Source: Streptomyces hygroscopicus subsp. hygroscopicus (GTDB lineage: Bacteria > Actinomycetota > Actinomycetes > Streptomycetales > Streptomycetaceae). From it: a DNA stretch of 35,836 bases. Location of the stretch: positions 1 through 35,836 of the forward strand of contig NZ_BBOX01000310.1 in assembly GCF_001553455.1 (NCBI RefSeq). Reading direction: 5' to 3'. Each line of letters opens with the position of its first letter. Position 1 is the stretch's first letter. The position numbers and the translations under genes were made by a program. Of this stretch, positions 16,213 to 24,071 are shown piece after piece. The notes beneath the pieces were generated by a model, which did not search any database, had not been told where the DNA came from, and was given only the letters and a program-made list of their open reading frames with translations.

Positions 16213-17170
16213 GACCGAGTCGTACACCGTCATCGACCCGTGGACCATGGAGCCGCTGGCGACCGATCCGCGCAAACGCGAGGTGTACCGCTACGACCCC
16301 TACATGCGGGAGGGGCTGATGTCCTTCTCCCGGATGGAAGCCCTCGGCTCGGTGCGCGACCACACCTTCGTCGTCCTCAAACCCGACGCGATCGCCGGCC
16401 GGCGCTGCGGCCTGATCCTGGACACCCTGGCCGAGGAGGGCTGGCACCCGGTCGCCGCGACCACCGTGCTCTTCTCCCCGCTGCTCACCCGCGAACTGTG
16501 GCGCTACCAGTTCAACGCCGCATCGGAGCAGCGCATCGCCGTGGTCGACCACCTGCTGGGGAGCGGACGCAGCCTGCTCGTCCTGCTGGAGGACGCGAAC
16601 CGCCCGGCGTGGCTGCCGGCCAGCGTCCGGCTCACGCGAGCCAAGGGGGCGGCCGACCCCACCAGCGCGGGCAGGGCGGACCTGCGCACCCGTATCGGCC
16701 GGGTCAACGGGCTGTTCAACTTCATGCACACCGCCGACGACCCCGCGGATCTCATCCGCGAGACGCAGCTGTTCTCCTACCAGACCGGCTGGGCGTGGTG
16801 CGCGCCGCAACTGGCCGCGCCGGCCCTCGGCGACCCGGCCCGGCGCGCCACCGCCCGGGCCGCGGTCACGGCTCACCTGGCCGGGCTGGAGAGCGAGATC
16901 CCGGCGCACGACCTGGACGTCACCCGCAGCCTGGCCCGCCTCGCCGGGGGCCGTGGCCCCTGGGCGGACCTGGCCGTCGAGGCCGCCGACCGCGCCCGGA
17001 TCGGGGACTGGCTCGAGGCGTTGCGCCGCACCCCGCTGCCCGACGGCACCGCCCGCTGGGACGTGCTGTCCGTCGTCACGGCGTGGATCGAGTGCAACGA
17101 ACCGGGTGTGACGCCCTTCCTCCCCACGGGCAGGGCCGACGACTGGCGCACGGAGGGAACGTACCGATGA
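16193..17170 (+). CDS. Nucleoside-diphosphate-kinase-like protein with extra C-terminal domain
   Basis: 325 residues from TTG 16193 (GAGG about ten bases upstream; ATG 16246 is the alternative). Residues 57-195 follow NDP kinase: HTFVVLKPDAIAG (Lys63), then FNFMHTADDP, where His179 sits in the NxxH context of the phospho-histidine of NDK (NVIHGSDS). The polypeptide is about twice NDK length: a roughly 50-residue N-terminal extension and a 120-residue helical C-terminal domain are unfamiliar. A phosphoryl-transfer role on a pathway-specific diphosphate is plausible; a housekeeping NDK is unlikely given the divergence and location. It overlaps the formyltransferase by 20 bases and the aminotransferase by 4. 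Confidence 0.82.
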   Translation: MSATGTETESYTVIDPWTMEPLATDPRKREVYRYDPYMREGLMSFSRMEALGSVRDHTFVVLKPDAIAGRRCGLILDTLAEEGWHPVAATTVLFSPLLTRELWRYQFNAASEQRIAVVDHLLGSGRSLLVLLEDANRPAWLPASVRLTRAKGAADPTSAGRADLRTRIGRVNGLFNFMHTADDPADLIRETQLFSYQTGWAWCAPQLAAPALGDPARRATARAAVTAHLAGLESEIPAHDLDVTRSLARLAGGRGPWADLAVEAADRARIGDWLEALRRTPLPDGTARWDVLSVVTAWIECNEPGVTPFLPTGRADDWRTEGTYR

Positions 17171-18516
17171 CCCGGACCACGGACGCGACGGGCCCCGAGG
17201 TACCGACGTACGCGGGGGCCGGCAACCTCATCTACCGCGCACAGCACGTACCCCGCTTCGTCGGCGCCGAGGGCAGCTACCTCCGGGCCGCCGACGGACG
17301 CCGGTACCTGGACGCCGAGGCCGCCAACGGCACGGTGGCCCTGGGATACGACCGCGAACTGCTGCGGGAGGCCCTGGCGCACTGTCAGGACCTGCCGGCG
17401 CTGCCCTCGTTCTGCGAGTCCGATCTGCGGCTCGGTGTCCTGCGGCGCCTGGAGCCGCTCTTCAGCGACATCACCGGAACACCCGGCCGGGTGGAACTCG
17501 ACCTCGGCGGCGCCCAGGGCATGGAAACCGCCCTGCGGATCGCCTTCAGCGCGGTCGGACCGGGCGCCGTGGTGGTGTTCGAAGGCGCCTTCCACGGACG
17601 GTCCGGCGTCACCGGCATGCTCAGTTCCAGCCCCCGCTACCGGGAACTGCTCGCCGCCCCGGGGCTCGAGGTCGTCCGGCTGCCCACCCCCGACTGCGAC
17701 CGCTGTGTGCACGCGGTGGCGGACCAGCCCCACTGCACCGCCGGCTGCCGGGCCGCGGTGAGCCGCTGGGGATCGGAACTCAGCGGCGTCGGCGGGGCCG
17801 GCCACGCCCGCAGGGTCAGCGCGTTCGTCTTCGAAGCGGTGCAGAACGTGGCCGGGATGGCGGAGCCCGACGCGGTGCTCCTGCGGGAGGCGGTCGCCCA
17901 CGCCCGGCGCAACGGCGCCGTGATCATCGCCGACGAGATCTTCACCGGTATGCACCGGACCGGGCCCCGCTGGGGCTTCCAGCGCGCCGGTGTGGAGCCC
18001 GACATCGTGGTGGCGAGCAAGGCCCTCACCAACGGCGCGGCGGCGCTGAGCGCGATCTGGGCCAGGGACCCGCTCGCCGACCCGGGCAGCTACCGGCCGG
18101 GCAGCCACTCCTCCACGTACATCGGCATCCCGCACGCCCTGGGCGTGGTCCGCGCGGTCACGGACCGGTGGTCGCGGTGGCCCGACCCGGAAAAGGACGT
18201 GGCGGCGCTGGGCCGGCGGATGGCCGGGCGGCTGGAGCAGCTGCGGGCCGCCCATCCGGCCCTGGTGCGCAGGACGGCCACGTTCGGCGGCGCCGCGCGG
18301 CTGGTGCTGAACGGGGACCACGCGCCACTGCTGCGCCGGATCTGCCTCTCGGCGGATCCGCGGGTCGGGCTCGTGGTGGCCTCGACCGGGATGGCCTCCG
18401 ACGTGATCAACATTCATCCGCCCCTCGTGATCGGTGAGGAGGATCTGGACACCATGACGGAGGTTCTGGACGTGGCGCTGCGCCAACTGGCCCGGACGGA
18501 CGGTGTGTTGTCGTGA
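17167..18516 (+). CDS. PLP-dependent class III aminotransferase
   Basis: 449 residues from ATG 17167 (GGAGG upstream, ATGA overlap). Fold-type I class III features: VEGSYLRAADGRRYLD-like N-terminus (AEGSYLRAADG), ELDLGGAQGMETALR, FEGAFHGRSG, the Asp of IIADEIFTGMHRTG and the Schiff-base Lys285 in ASKALTNGAAA. It resembles omega/diaminobutyrate-type transaminases. The segment CDRCVHAVADQPHCTAGC has a Cys cluster (CxxC...C...C) that is unusual for the family and could bind a metal or be structural. It would place an amino group on a terminal aldehyde or ketone. Its stop overlaps the ferredoxin-like gene. Confidence 0.9.
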   Translation: MTRTTDATGPEVPTYAGAGNLIYRAQHVPRFVGAEGSYLRAADGRRYLDAEAANGTVALGYDRELLREALAHCQDLPALPSFCESDLRLGVLRRLEPLFSDITGTPGRVELDLGGAQGMETALRIAFSAVGPGAVVVFEGAFHGRSGVTGMLSSSPRYRELLAAPGLEVVRLPTPDCDRCVHAVADQPHCTAGCRAAVSRWGSELSGVGGAGHARRVSAFVFEAVQNVAGMAEPDAVLLREAVAHARRNGAVIIADEIFTGMHRTGPRWGFQRAGVEPDIVVASKALTNGAAALSAIWARDPLADPGSYRPGSHSSTYIGIPHALGVVRAVTDRWSRWPDPEKDVAALGRRMAGRLEQLRAAHPALVRRTATFGGAARLVLNGDHAPLLRRICLSADPRVGLVVASTGMASDVINIHPPLVIGEEDLDTMTEVLDVALRQLARTDGVLS

Positions 18517-18686
18517 CCACCCCGGACGGCGAACCGCTGGTGTGCGTATGCGCGAAGGTCACCGAGAAGGCGGTGCTGGTGGCCAAGGCGGCGGGCGCCG
18601 GCGACATCCCCGCGCTGCGCGCGGCCACCCGGGCGAACACCGGCTGCGGGGACTGCCTGCCCGATCTCGAAGAACTCCTGGAGTGA
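18513..18686 (+). CDS. Small BFD-like [2Fe-2S] protein
   Basis: 57 residues from GTG 18513, overlapping the aminotransferase stop (GTGA). Cys11 and Cys13 (CVC) plus Cys45 and Cys48 (CGDC) are spaced as in the bacterioferritin-associated ferredoxin/NirB-GltB [2Fe-2S] domain (CxC-x31-CxxC). Here it stands alone as the last gene of a biosynthetic operon. It might deliver electrons to one of the oxidoreductases or cupins, or donate Fe-S/iron; nothing in the sequence decides this. Too short for most automatic gene calls. Confidence 0.85.
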   Translation: MTTPDGEPLVCVCAKVTEKAVLVAKAAGAGDIPALRAATRANTGCGDCLPDLEELLE

Positions 18687-18701
18687 ACCCGCGGCTCCGG
18701 A

Positions 18702-18716
18702 CCCGGCGGATCCGGG
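18702..18716. terminator. Weak hairpin between convergent genes
   Basis: CCCGG and CCGGG flank a 5-base loop in the 47-bp gap between the ferredoxin-like and MFS stops. Extra G-C pairs are possible after an A/C mismatch. Confidence 0.3.
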
Positions 18717-18733
18717 CCCAGGCGCACGCCCGG

Positions 18734-20032
18734 TCAGGACACCCGCTCCCGCGGTACCGCCCGCCGCGGACTCGCCACCGCGCGGCGCCTCTCCACGGCC
18801 AGGGCGGCGGGGCCGAGGAGAAGCGCGCCGGCGAGCACCGACGCCGCGATGACGAACCAGCCGGCCGGGCTCCACGTCACCGCCAGCCAGGTGAAGGCGG
18901 TGGGAGCCAGCATGGCCTCCAGCCGGCCGCCCAGACTGAACGTGGCCTGGTACTGGGCACGCCGCCCGGCGGGCGCGAGCAGGCTGACCAGCCCCCAGCC
19001 GCCGCCCGCCCTGAGCAACTCGGCCAAGGTGAACGCGGCGCAGGCGCAGACCAGGAGACACGACGCCAGGACCGCCGGGGCCGAGTGGGCGAAGAAGGCG
19101 GCGCAACCGCCCGCGCCGATGGCAACGGCCGCCCTGCGGCAGGCTCGTACCGCGCCCCGCACCGTGTCCGTGTCACGCGACATCCACACCTGGAGCAGGA
19201 CCACCAGCCCGGTGTTGAGGATGAACAGCCAGGCCAGCAGGGCGTGGGGCGTGGCGGTCTGCTGGACCAGGTACAGCGGCAGCAGCACGGTGAGCAGGAC
19301 CTGGTCGGCGTGGACCAGACCGAAGGCCAGCGAGACGAACAGGAAGGGGATGTCCCGCACCGCGGACCGCGCGCTGTGCGTCGGGGCGGTGTCGCGGGCC
19401 CGGGACACGGCGGGCAGCCGGGTGATGAAGACGGCGTTGACCGTCATCATCACGGCCGCGGCCAGGGGCAGAGCGATGATCGCCGCCCGGGTGCCGATCG
19501 CCAGGGCGAGCCCGCTGCCGAGTGCGCCCAGGGTGAAGCCGATGTTCAGCGCCGAGCGCACGAACGCGGCGACACGGACCTGGTTTCCCCGGTCGGTGGC
19601 GTCGAGTGTGTAGGCGACCTGTCCGGAGTTGCCCAGCGACTGCGCCGTACCGATGACGAGGAGGACACCGACGAAGCCGCCGAAGCCCTTGGTCCACGGG
19701 TAGCAGGAGTAGGCCACGGCCTCCAGCGCCATGGCGACGGCCCACGCCCGCTTCGCCCCGATCCTGTCGACGGCGGCACCGAGCGGAACCGTCAGGACCA
19801 GACCGACGAGGCCGGCCACGGTGAGCCCGAGTCCGACCTCGACGGCGGAGAGTCCGACGATCTGGGTGAAGAACACCACGTTGCCGGTCAGGAAGACGCC
19901 CGTGCCCGCCGCGTAGAGCACGGACTGGACGCACAGACTCCGTGCCAGTCCGGGCGGTGGCAGGAAACGCGCCAGTGCTGTGCGTTCCGACACCGCTGAA
20001 GGTAAATCCGCGTCCGGCTTCGACACGGCCAC
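18734..20032 (-). CDS. MFS transporter (probable product exporter)
   Basis: About 432 residues with 10-12 hydrophobic segments. The MFS motif A region between TM2 and TM3 reads GAAVDRIGAKRAW. It is related to drug/metabolite efflux permeases and probably exports the cluster product, giving self-protection. Start: several GTGs lie close together; GTG 20032 is eight bases after GAGGAG, whereas GTG 20041 overlaps that site. A TTA codon (bases 20005-20003) near the N-terminus (KPDADLPS) indicates bldA control. Convergent with the rightward operon and divergent from the ATP-grasp gene. Confidence 0.87.
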   Translation of the reverse strand: MAVSKPDADLPSAVSERTALARFLPPPGLARSLCVQSVLYAAGTGVFLTGNVVFFTQIVGLSAVEVGLGLTVAGLVGLVLTVPLGAAVDRIGAKRAWAVAMALEAVAYSCYPWTKGFGGFVGVLLVIGTAQSLGNSGQVAYTLDATDRGNQVRVAAFVRSALNIGFTLGALGSGLALAIGTRAAIIALPLAAAVMMTVNAVFITRLPAVSRARDTAPTHSARSAVRDIPFLFVSLAFGLVHADQVLLTVLLPLYLVQQTATPHALLAWLFILNTGLVVLLQVWMSRDTDTVRGAVRACRRAAVAIGAGGCAAFFAHSAPAVLASCLLVCACAAFTLAELLRAGGGWGLVSLLAPAGRRAQYQATFSLGGRLEAMLAPTAFTWLAVTWSPAGWFVIAASVLAGALLLGPAALAVERRRAVASPRRAVPRERVS

Positions 20033-20214
20033 GACCACCACTCCTCGCGTCTTTCTTGTCCAGGCGCCACCATCCGGCGGCTGGTGGTGGCCGGTGGGCC
20101 GTGCAACCCGTGAAGACGGCTCTCAACGCATGGCGAAGGCGTCGGTCACGCGGCAGGGTGAGCGCGTGCTGCGGCTGCGTGGGGGAAGGGAAGGGATTGT
20201 CCCTTCGGCGGGTC

Positions 20215-20245
20215 AGGCTATCGATTTCTTGATCGAGAGGTCAAG
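20215..20245 (-). promoter_or_regulatory. Exporter promoter with overlapping palindrome
   Basis: Minus-strand TTGACC (20244-20239), 18-bp spacer, TAGCCT (20220-20215). CTTGA (20228) and TCAAG (20241) form an inverted repeat covering the -35 and part of the spacer, a good place for a repressor. Confidence 0.5.
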
Positions 20246-20350
20246 GTCAGGCAATCCCCTTCCATGGGGAATGGCGTGTTCGGGTGTGTTCATGGAGAGC
20301 TGTTGCTGTTCCGCTGTCAAAGGCCGCTTATGCCGACTTCTGGATTCTGG

Positions 20351-20391
20351 TGACCTGTTGTATGGAGGAATGCTGTAGGTTCACCTGTTGT
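20351..20391 (+). promoter_or_regulatory. 11-bp direct repeats upstream of the ATP-grasp gene
   Basis: TGACCTGTTGT (20351) and TCACCTGTTGT (20381) match at 10 of 11 bases and are 30 bp apart, close to three helical turns, as in activator sites of the SARP type. A TAGGTT at 20376 could be the -10. Confidence 0.4.
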
Positions 20392-20435
20392 CCGCCAGAT
20401 GTGGCGGGTGTCGTGTTCGGCGAGAAAGGGTTGGT

Positions 20436-21647
20436 ATGCGTAAGAGCGTCTTTTTGGTGAACGGCGGGAAGCGGGAGGCGACCCGGCTGCTGAAGGAGGA
20501 ATTCCCGGTCGATTTGATCGTCCTCACGGAACCGCGTTTCGCGCATCTGTACGACGAGACCATGGAAGTGGTCCTGGTGGACGATGTCGAGGATTTACAG
20601 ACGGCACGTGACGCGGTGCTCACCGCACTGTCGGGACGAGATGTGGACCATGTCGTCTCACCGACCGAGCGCGGTCAGGTGGTGGCCGCCTATCTCCGTG
20701 CGTACTTCGGCACTCCCGGCGCCTCGTTCGAGGTCGCGCATGCCTTCACGAACAAATACTCAATGAAGCTGAAACTGCGCCGGTCCGGCCTTCCGGTCGC
20801 CTCCGGAATTCTGCTGACGGCACCGGAAAAACTGCTGGAGAGGCAGACGGAGCTCACCTGGCCCGTCGTGCTCAAGCCCGTGGTGGGGTCGGGTTCCGCA
20901 TACACCCACCGCATCGATTCCGCGGACGATCTGCGGCGGTTCCTCGACTCCCCGGAAGGCGCGGCCCTCCGCGCCTGCGGGCATGCGGTCCTCGCCGAGG
21001 AGTTCGTCGCCATGGAAGGCGAATACCACTGCGACGGCGTGGTCTCCGGCGGGGAGGTGGCGTTCGCCGTTCCCTCCAGGTATCTGCAGCCGTTGCTCGG
21101 CCGGCTCGACCAGATATCGGGTTCGGTCACCCTGCCCGAGGACGACCCCGACCGCGAGGAGATCCTGCGTCTCCACGTCCTCGCGGTGAAGGCCCTCGGC
21201 CTCGAGGGCGGTGTCACCCATATGGAGCTGTTCAAGACGGAACGGGGCTTCGTCGTCGGGGAGATCGCCTGCCGGCCGGGAGGGGCCGGTGTGGTGGACC
21301 ATGTGCGCCGCCACTGCGGCGTCGATCTGTGGCGGGAGTTCATACGCACCTCCCTCGGGGAGGCCGCGCGGGTCGTCCCCCGGCCGGCGCGGGGCATAAC
21401 GGCCCATGTGCATCTGCCTCCGGCGCCCGGCCGCGTGGTCGATGTGACACCGGCCGAGGAGTTCATGGCCATCCCGGACGTCAAGGAGGTGGACATGCGG
21501 GTGCGTGCGGGGGATGTGATCGGCCCGGAGGTGCGCTCCTCCTCGACGGTCGGACTGATCTACCTCGAGACCCCGGACCTCGCGGTGCTCGACAGCCGTG
21601 TCAAGGAGATCGCCGAGGTGTACCGGCTGAGCGTCGAGCCCGTATGA
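20436..21647 (+). CDS. ATP-grasp carboxylate-amine ligase
   Basis: 403 residues from ATG 20436 (AAGGG seven bases upstream; an earlier in-frame ATG-less extension is not supported). ATP-grasp features: TNKYSMK (lid/entry), PVVLKPVVGSGS (nucleotide-binding Lys and Gly loop), AEEFVAMEGEYHCDGVV, and the Mg-binding end THMELFKTERGFVVGEIACRPGG. The family couples a carboxylate, via acyl phosphate, to an amine, as in dipeptide antibiotic ligases. In this cluster it is the best candidate for joining the core unit to an amino acid. Codon 54 (20595-20597) is TTA, so it is probably bldA-controlled and may be rate-setting for production. Confidence 0.9.
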   Translation: MRKSVFLVNGGKREATRLLKEEFPVDLIVLTEPRFAHLYDETMEVVLVDDVEDLQTARDAVLTALSGRDVDHVVSPTERGQVVAAYLRAYFGTPGASFEVAHAFTNKYSMKLKLRRSGLPVASGILLTAPEKLLERQTELTWPVVLKPVVGSGSAYTHRIDSADDLRRFLDSPEGAALRACGHAVLAEEFVAMEGEYHCDGVVSGGEVAFAVPSRYLQPLLGRLDQISGSVTLPEDDPDREEILRLHVLAVKALGLEGGVTHMELFKTERGFVVGEIACRPGGAGVVDHVRRHCGVDLWREFIRTSLGEAARVVPRPARGITAHVHLPPAPGRVVDVTPAEEFMAIPDVKEVDMRVRAGDVIGPEVRSSSTVGLIYLETPDLAVLDSRVKEIAEVYRLSVEPV

Positions 21648-21670
21648 GCCGACGGGGCGCGCTATGAGCC

Positions 21671-21709
21671 GGCGGGGTGCGGCGGGGCGCCGGCCGCCGC
21701 GCCTCGCCG
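21671..21709 (+). terminator. GC-rich imperfect hairpin after the ATP-grasp gene
   Basis: GGCG...GCGGC on the left pairs imperfectly with GCCGC...CGCC on the right. Just before it the sequence TATGAGCCGRCGGGG occurs twice. It marks the likely right end of the cluster. Confidence 0.35.
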
Positions 21710-21807
21710 GGCCGGATCGGCTCGTGTGCGGGATCGCTTCGGAGAGCTCGCGCGGCCCCGCCCAACGGGACGCGTGGCGGCCTCCGCGAGCGCGAGAGCC
21801 GCGCGAT

Positions 21808-21838
21808 CACTCGATCCCTGGCCTATTATCAACGAGTG
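21808..21838 (+). promoter_or_regulatory. Inverted repeat around the pirin -10
   Basis: CACTCG (21808) and CGAGTG (21833) flank TATTAT (21824-21829), a possible -10 for the pirin gene. No good -35. Confidence 0.35.
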
Positions 21839-21878
21839 AATGTTGAAAGTCGAACTTCTTGTGGCGGAGGGCGGAACC

Positions 21879-22880
21879 GTGAGTAACACCGAGGCGCCTC
21901 CCGCCGAGTTGAGGTGCGGGGGCCGGTCCGACGGCGACCGCCCCCGCGCCGTCGAGGTGCTCACGTCCCGGAGCGTCCCGCTCGGCGGTCCTCGGGCCAT
22001 GACGGTGCGCCGTACGCTGCCCCAGCGGGCTCGCACGCTGATCGGCGCCTGGTGCTTCGCCGACCACTACGGCCCTGACGATGTCGCCGAAACCGGCGGC
22101 ATGGACGTCGCCCCCCATCCGCACACCGGACTCCAGACGGTGAGCTGGCTCTTCACCGGCGAGATCGAGCACCGGGACAGCCTGGGCAGCCACGCCTTGG
22201 TCCGGCCCGGCGAACTCAACCTCATGACCGGCGGCTGGGGCATCAGCCACTCGGAGGTGTCGACGCCCGGTACGACGGTCCTGCACGGTGTGCAGCTGTG
22301 GGTGGCGCTGCCCGAGGAGCACAGGCACGCGGAACGGGACTTCCAGCACTACGTACCGACCCCGGTGCCGCTGGACGGCGGCAGTGCCCGGGTCTTCCTC
22401 GGCACCCTCGCCGGGGACGCCTCTCCGGTCCGTACGTTCACGCCCCTGCTCGGCGCCGAACTGTCGGTGGCGGCGGGGGCGACGGTGACCCTCGACGTCG
22501 ACGTGGACTTCGAGCACGGTCTCCTCATGGACACCGGCCACATCCGTCTGAACGGCACGGCCCTGGAGCCGGCCGAGCTGGGCTACGCCGCCCCCGGACA
22601 CGAGGCGCTCACCCTCGTGAACGAGGGCCCGGAGCCCGCGCGCCTGGTGCTGCTGGGCGGCCCTCCCTTCGAGGAGGAGATCATCATGTGGTGGAACTTC
22701 ATCGGCCGCACCCATGAGGACATCGTCCGGGCCCGCGAAGCGTGGCAGAACGGCTCGGACCGCTTCGGCCGGGTCGAGGGGTACCCCGGAGACCGTCTCC
22801 CGGCCCCCGCGCTTCCCCACGCCACCCTCACCCCGCGGAAGAACCCCGCCCGGCCCGCGAAAGGCCCGCGACTCTCGTGA
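21879..22880 (+). CDS. Pirin family protein
   Basis: 333 residues from GTG 21879 (GGAGGG seven bases upstream; ATG 21840 is in frame but has no RBS). The N-terminal cupin has PHPHTGLQTVSWLFTGEIEHRDSLG and GGWGISHSEV, supplying the His-His-His-Glu iron site of pirins. The C-terminal cupin has GPEPARLVLLGGPPFEEEIIMWWNFIGR, a typical pirin ending. Bacterial pirins act as quercetin dioxygenases or as regulators binding metabolic enzymes; which applies is not shown by sequence. It stands alone between the cluster and a membrane-protein gene. Confidence 0.93.
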   Translation: MSNTEAPPAELRCGGRSDGDRPRAVEVLTSRSVPLGGPRAMTVRRTLPQRARTLIGAWCFADHYGPDDVAETGGMDVAPHPHTGLQTVSWLFTGEIEHRDSLGSHALVRPGELNLMTGGWGISHSEVSTPGTTVLHGVQLWVALPEEHRHAERDFQHYVPTPVPLDGGSARVFLGTLAGDASPVRTFTPLLGAELSVAAGATVTLDVDVDFEHGLLMDTGHIRLNGTALEPAELGYAAPGHEALTLVNEGPEPARLVLLGGPPFEEEIIMWWNFIGRTHEDIVRAREAWQNGSDRFGRVEGYPGDRLPAPALPHATLTPRKNPARPAKGPRLS

Positions 22881-22884
22881 GTCG
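22869..22884. terminator. Hairpin overlapping the pirin stop codon
   Basis: CGACTC-TCGT-GAGTCG is a perfect 6-bp stem with a 4-base loop that contains part of the TGA. The following 22885-23121 shows no gene. Confidence 0.45.
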
Positions 22885-23121
22885 GGTTCTCGAACGACCG
22901 CAGGAGGCACACGCCGATGGCCTCGGCCCCTGCTCGATAAGGGTGTGAGCCGTTCTGCCCGACGTCGTCCGCGTCGAGGGGGACCAGGCCCGGCCCGCGT
23001 AGCCGATGCGTTCGTTGACCTCGCGCGCCCGTCGCCCGGTACCGGCGGTGCGGGCTCGCGCTGCCGGTGCGTGTGCTGGGTCTCGTGGGCCGAACGCGGC
23101 CCGTGCTCCTCGGAGCCGGGG

Positions 23122-23685
23122 TCATGCCTCCTTGGCGGCGCGCCCCAGGCGGAGGGCGGAGACGAGGAAGAAGACACCGCCGAGGAACGCGTACCCGGCG
23201 AGCGAGCCCAGAGTGGCGTCGGCCTTGCCCGCCTGCGCGAAGAAGGACGCGCCGGCGAGGGTGGAGATGGCGCCGCTGGCGATCATCGGCCACTGGCCGC
23301 CCAGTCGGCGGCGGACGGCGCCGACGAAGAGCTGGACGATGCCCGCGGTGACGGCCCAGACGCCCCAGACCCGCAGGACCGCCGGGATGCCGGACGTGGC
23401 GGCGACGGCCAGGCCGATGCCGGTGAGGGCGCTGAGCGCGATATTCGCGTACAGGCCACGGACCGGGCCGCCGTTCGCCGTGGCGGACCTGACGTCGACG
23501 ACGGCGCACGCCACGTCGAACAGCGGGTAGATCACCAGCAGCGTCGCACTCAACGGGCTCAGCGCGGAGGAGGTCGCGAACAGCAGGGCGGCCCACCCGG
23601 CGGCGAACGCGAAGCGCAGGAAGTACAGCTTGCGCAGGGCTGCGGGGACGCTGGTGGTGGGGGCGGTGGCGACAAGGGTGTCCAT
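23122..23685 (-). CDS. Small DUF308-like integral membrane protein
   Basis: 187 residues with about six hydrophobic segments in three pairs (LRFAFAAGWAALLFATS, LLVIYPLFDVACAVV, IALSALTGIGLAVAA, VWAVTAGIVQLFVGAV, MIASGAISTLAGASFF, AGYAFLGGVFFLVSALRLG). The layout resembles the DUF308/HdeD-type acid- and stress-response membrane proteins. ATG 23685 has GAAAGG nine bases upstream. The gene and the decayed hydrolase upstream read away from the TetR gene at 24165, whose operators cover the shared intergenic region, so it is a likely regulatory target. Confidence 0.75.
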   Translation of the reverse strand: MDTLVATAPTTSVPAALRKLYFLRFAFAAGWAALLFATSSALSPLSATLLVIYPLFDVACAVVDVRSATANGGPVRGLYANIALSALTGIGLAVAATSGIPAVLRVWGVWAVTAGIVQLFVGAVRRRLGGQWPMIASGAISTLAGASFFAQAGKADATLGSLAGYAFLGGVFFLVSALRLGRAAKEA

Positions 23686-23729
23686 GAGAGTGCCTTTCCA
23701 TGACGGTGTGTTGAAGCGGGAAGGCCGGG

Positions 23730-24050
23730 TCATCGGGTGCTCCGGCCCGCTTCCTCGATCAGGCGCGCGACCGCGCCGGGCCGGCTCGCCATCAGGGCGT
23801 GGGAAGCGTCGACTCGTGTGTGCGCGCCGATCCGGTCGGCCGTGCGGTGTCGAGGCCGGGTGCGGGAGCGCGGTCCTGCCTGGCGGCCGGGGATGAGGGC
23901 ACAAGGGTTTTCCAGGCCGCGGCGGTGCTGGGCGCGGCGGCCCCGGTGGCGCCCGGCCGGGTGCTGGGCCGACGCGGGAGGGCGGGCCCCGACGGCGGGT
24001 AAGGCGGTCGGCGGCGCGCCCGTGAGGAAGGTCGTGCGACGGAGAGCCAT
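23730..24050 (-). pseudogene. Alpha/beta hydrolase remnant with internal loss
   Basis: The open frame begins MALRRTTFLTGAPPTALPAV, like a secreted-protein leader, and ends ADRIGAHTRVDASHALMASR followed by PGAVARLIEEAG, the catalytic-His region and C-terminus typical of bacterial alpha/beta hydrolases (VDASHAVMVSRP.AV..LI). Between them only about 60 Arg/Pro-rich residues remain; the GxSxG and acid regions (over 150 residues) are missing. It looks like a gene reduced by deletion and frameshift. The start lies beside the left TetR operator, so it was once probably controlled by that regulator. Confidence 0.65.
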
Positions 24051-24071
24051 GAAGGCACCACGCTTCTGGGA

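Larger units (their letters stand above)
20033..20435. other. Divergent region, exporter / ATP-grasp gene
   Basis: Contains the exporter promoter with an overlapping inverted repeat and, nearer the ATP-grasp gene, an 11-bp direct repeat. No gene is supported. Confidence 0.55.

Noticed and set aside
22920..23110. Small gene after pirin
   Set aside because: Only short frames with no RBS, no codon-bias support and no recognisable motif.
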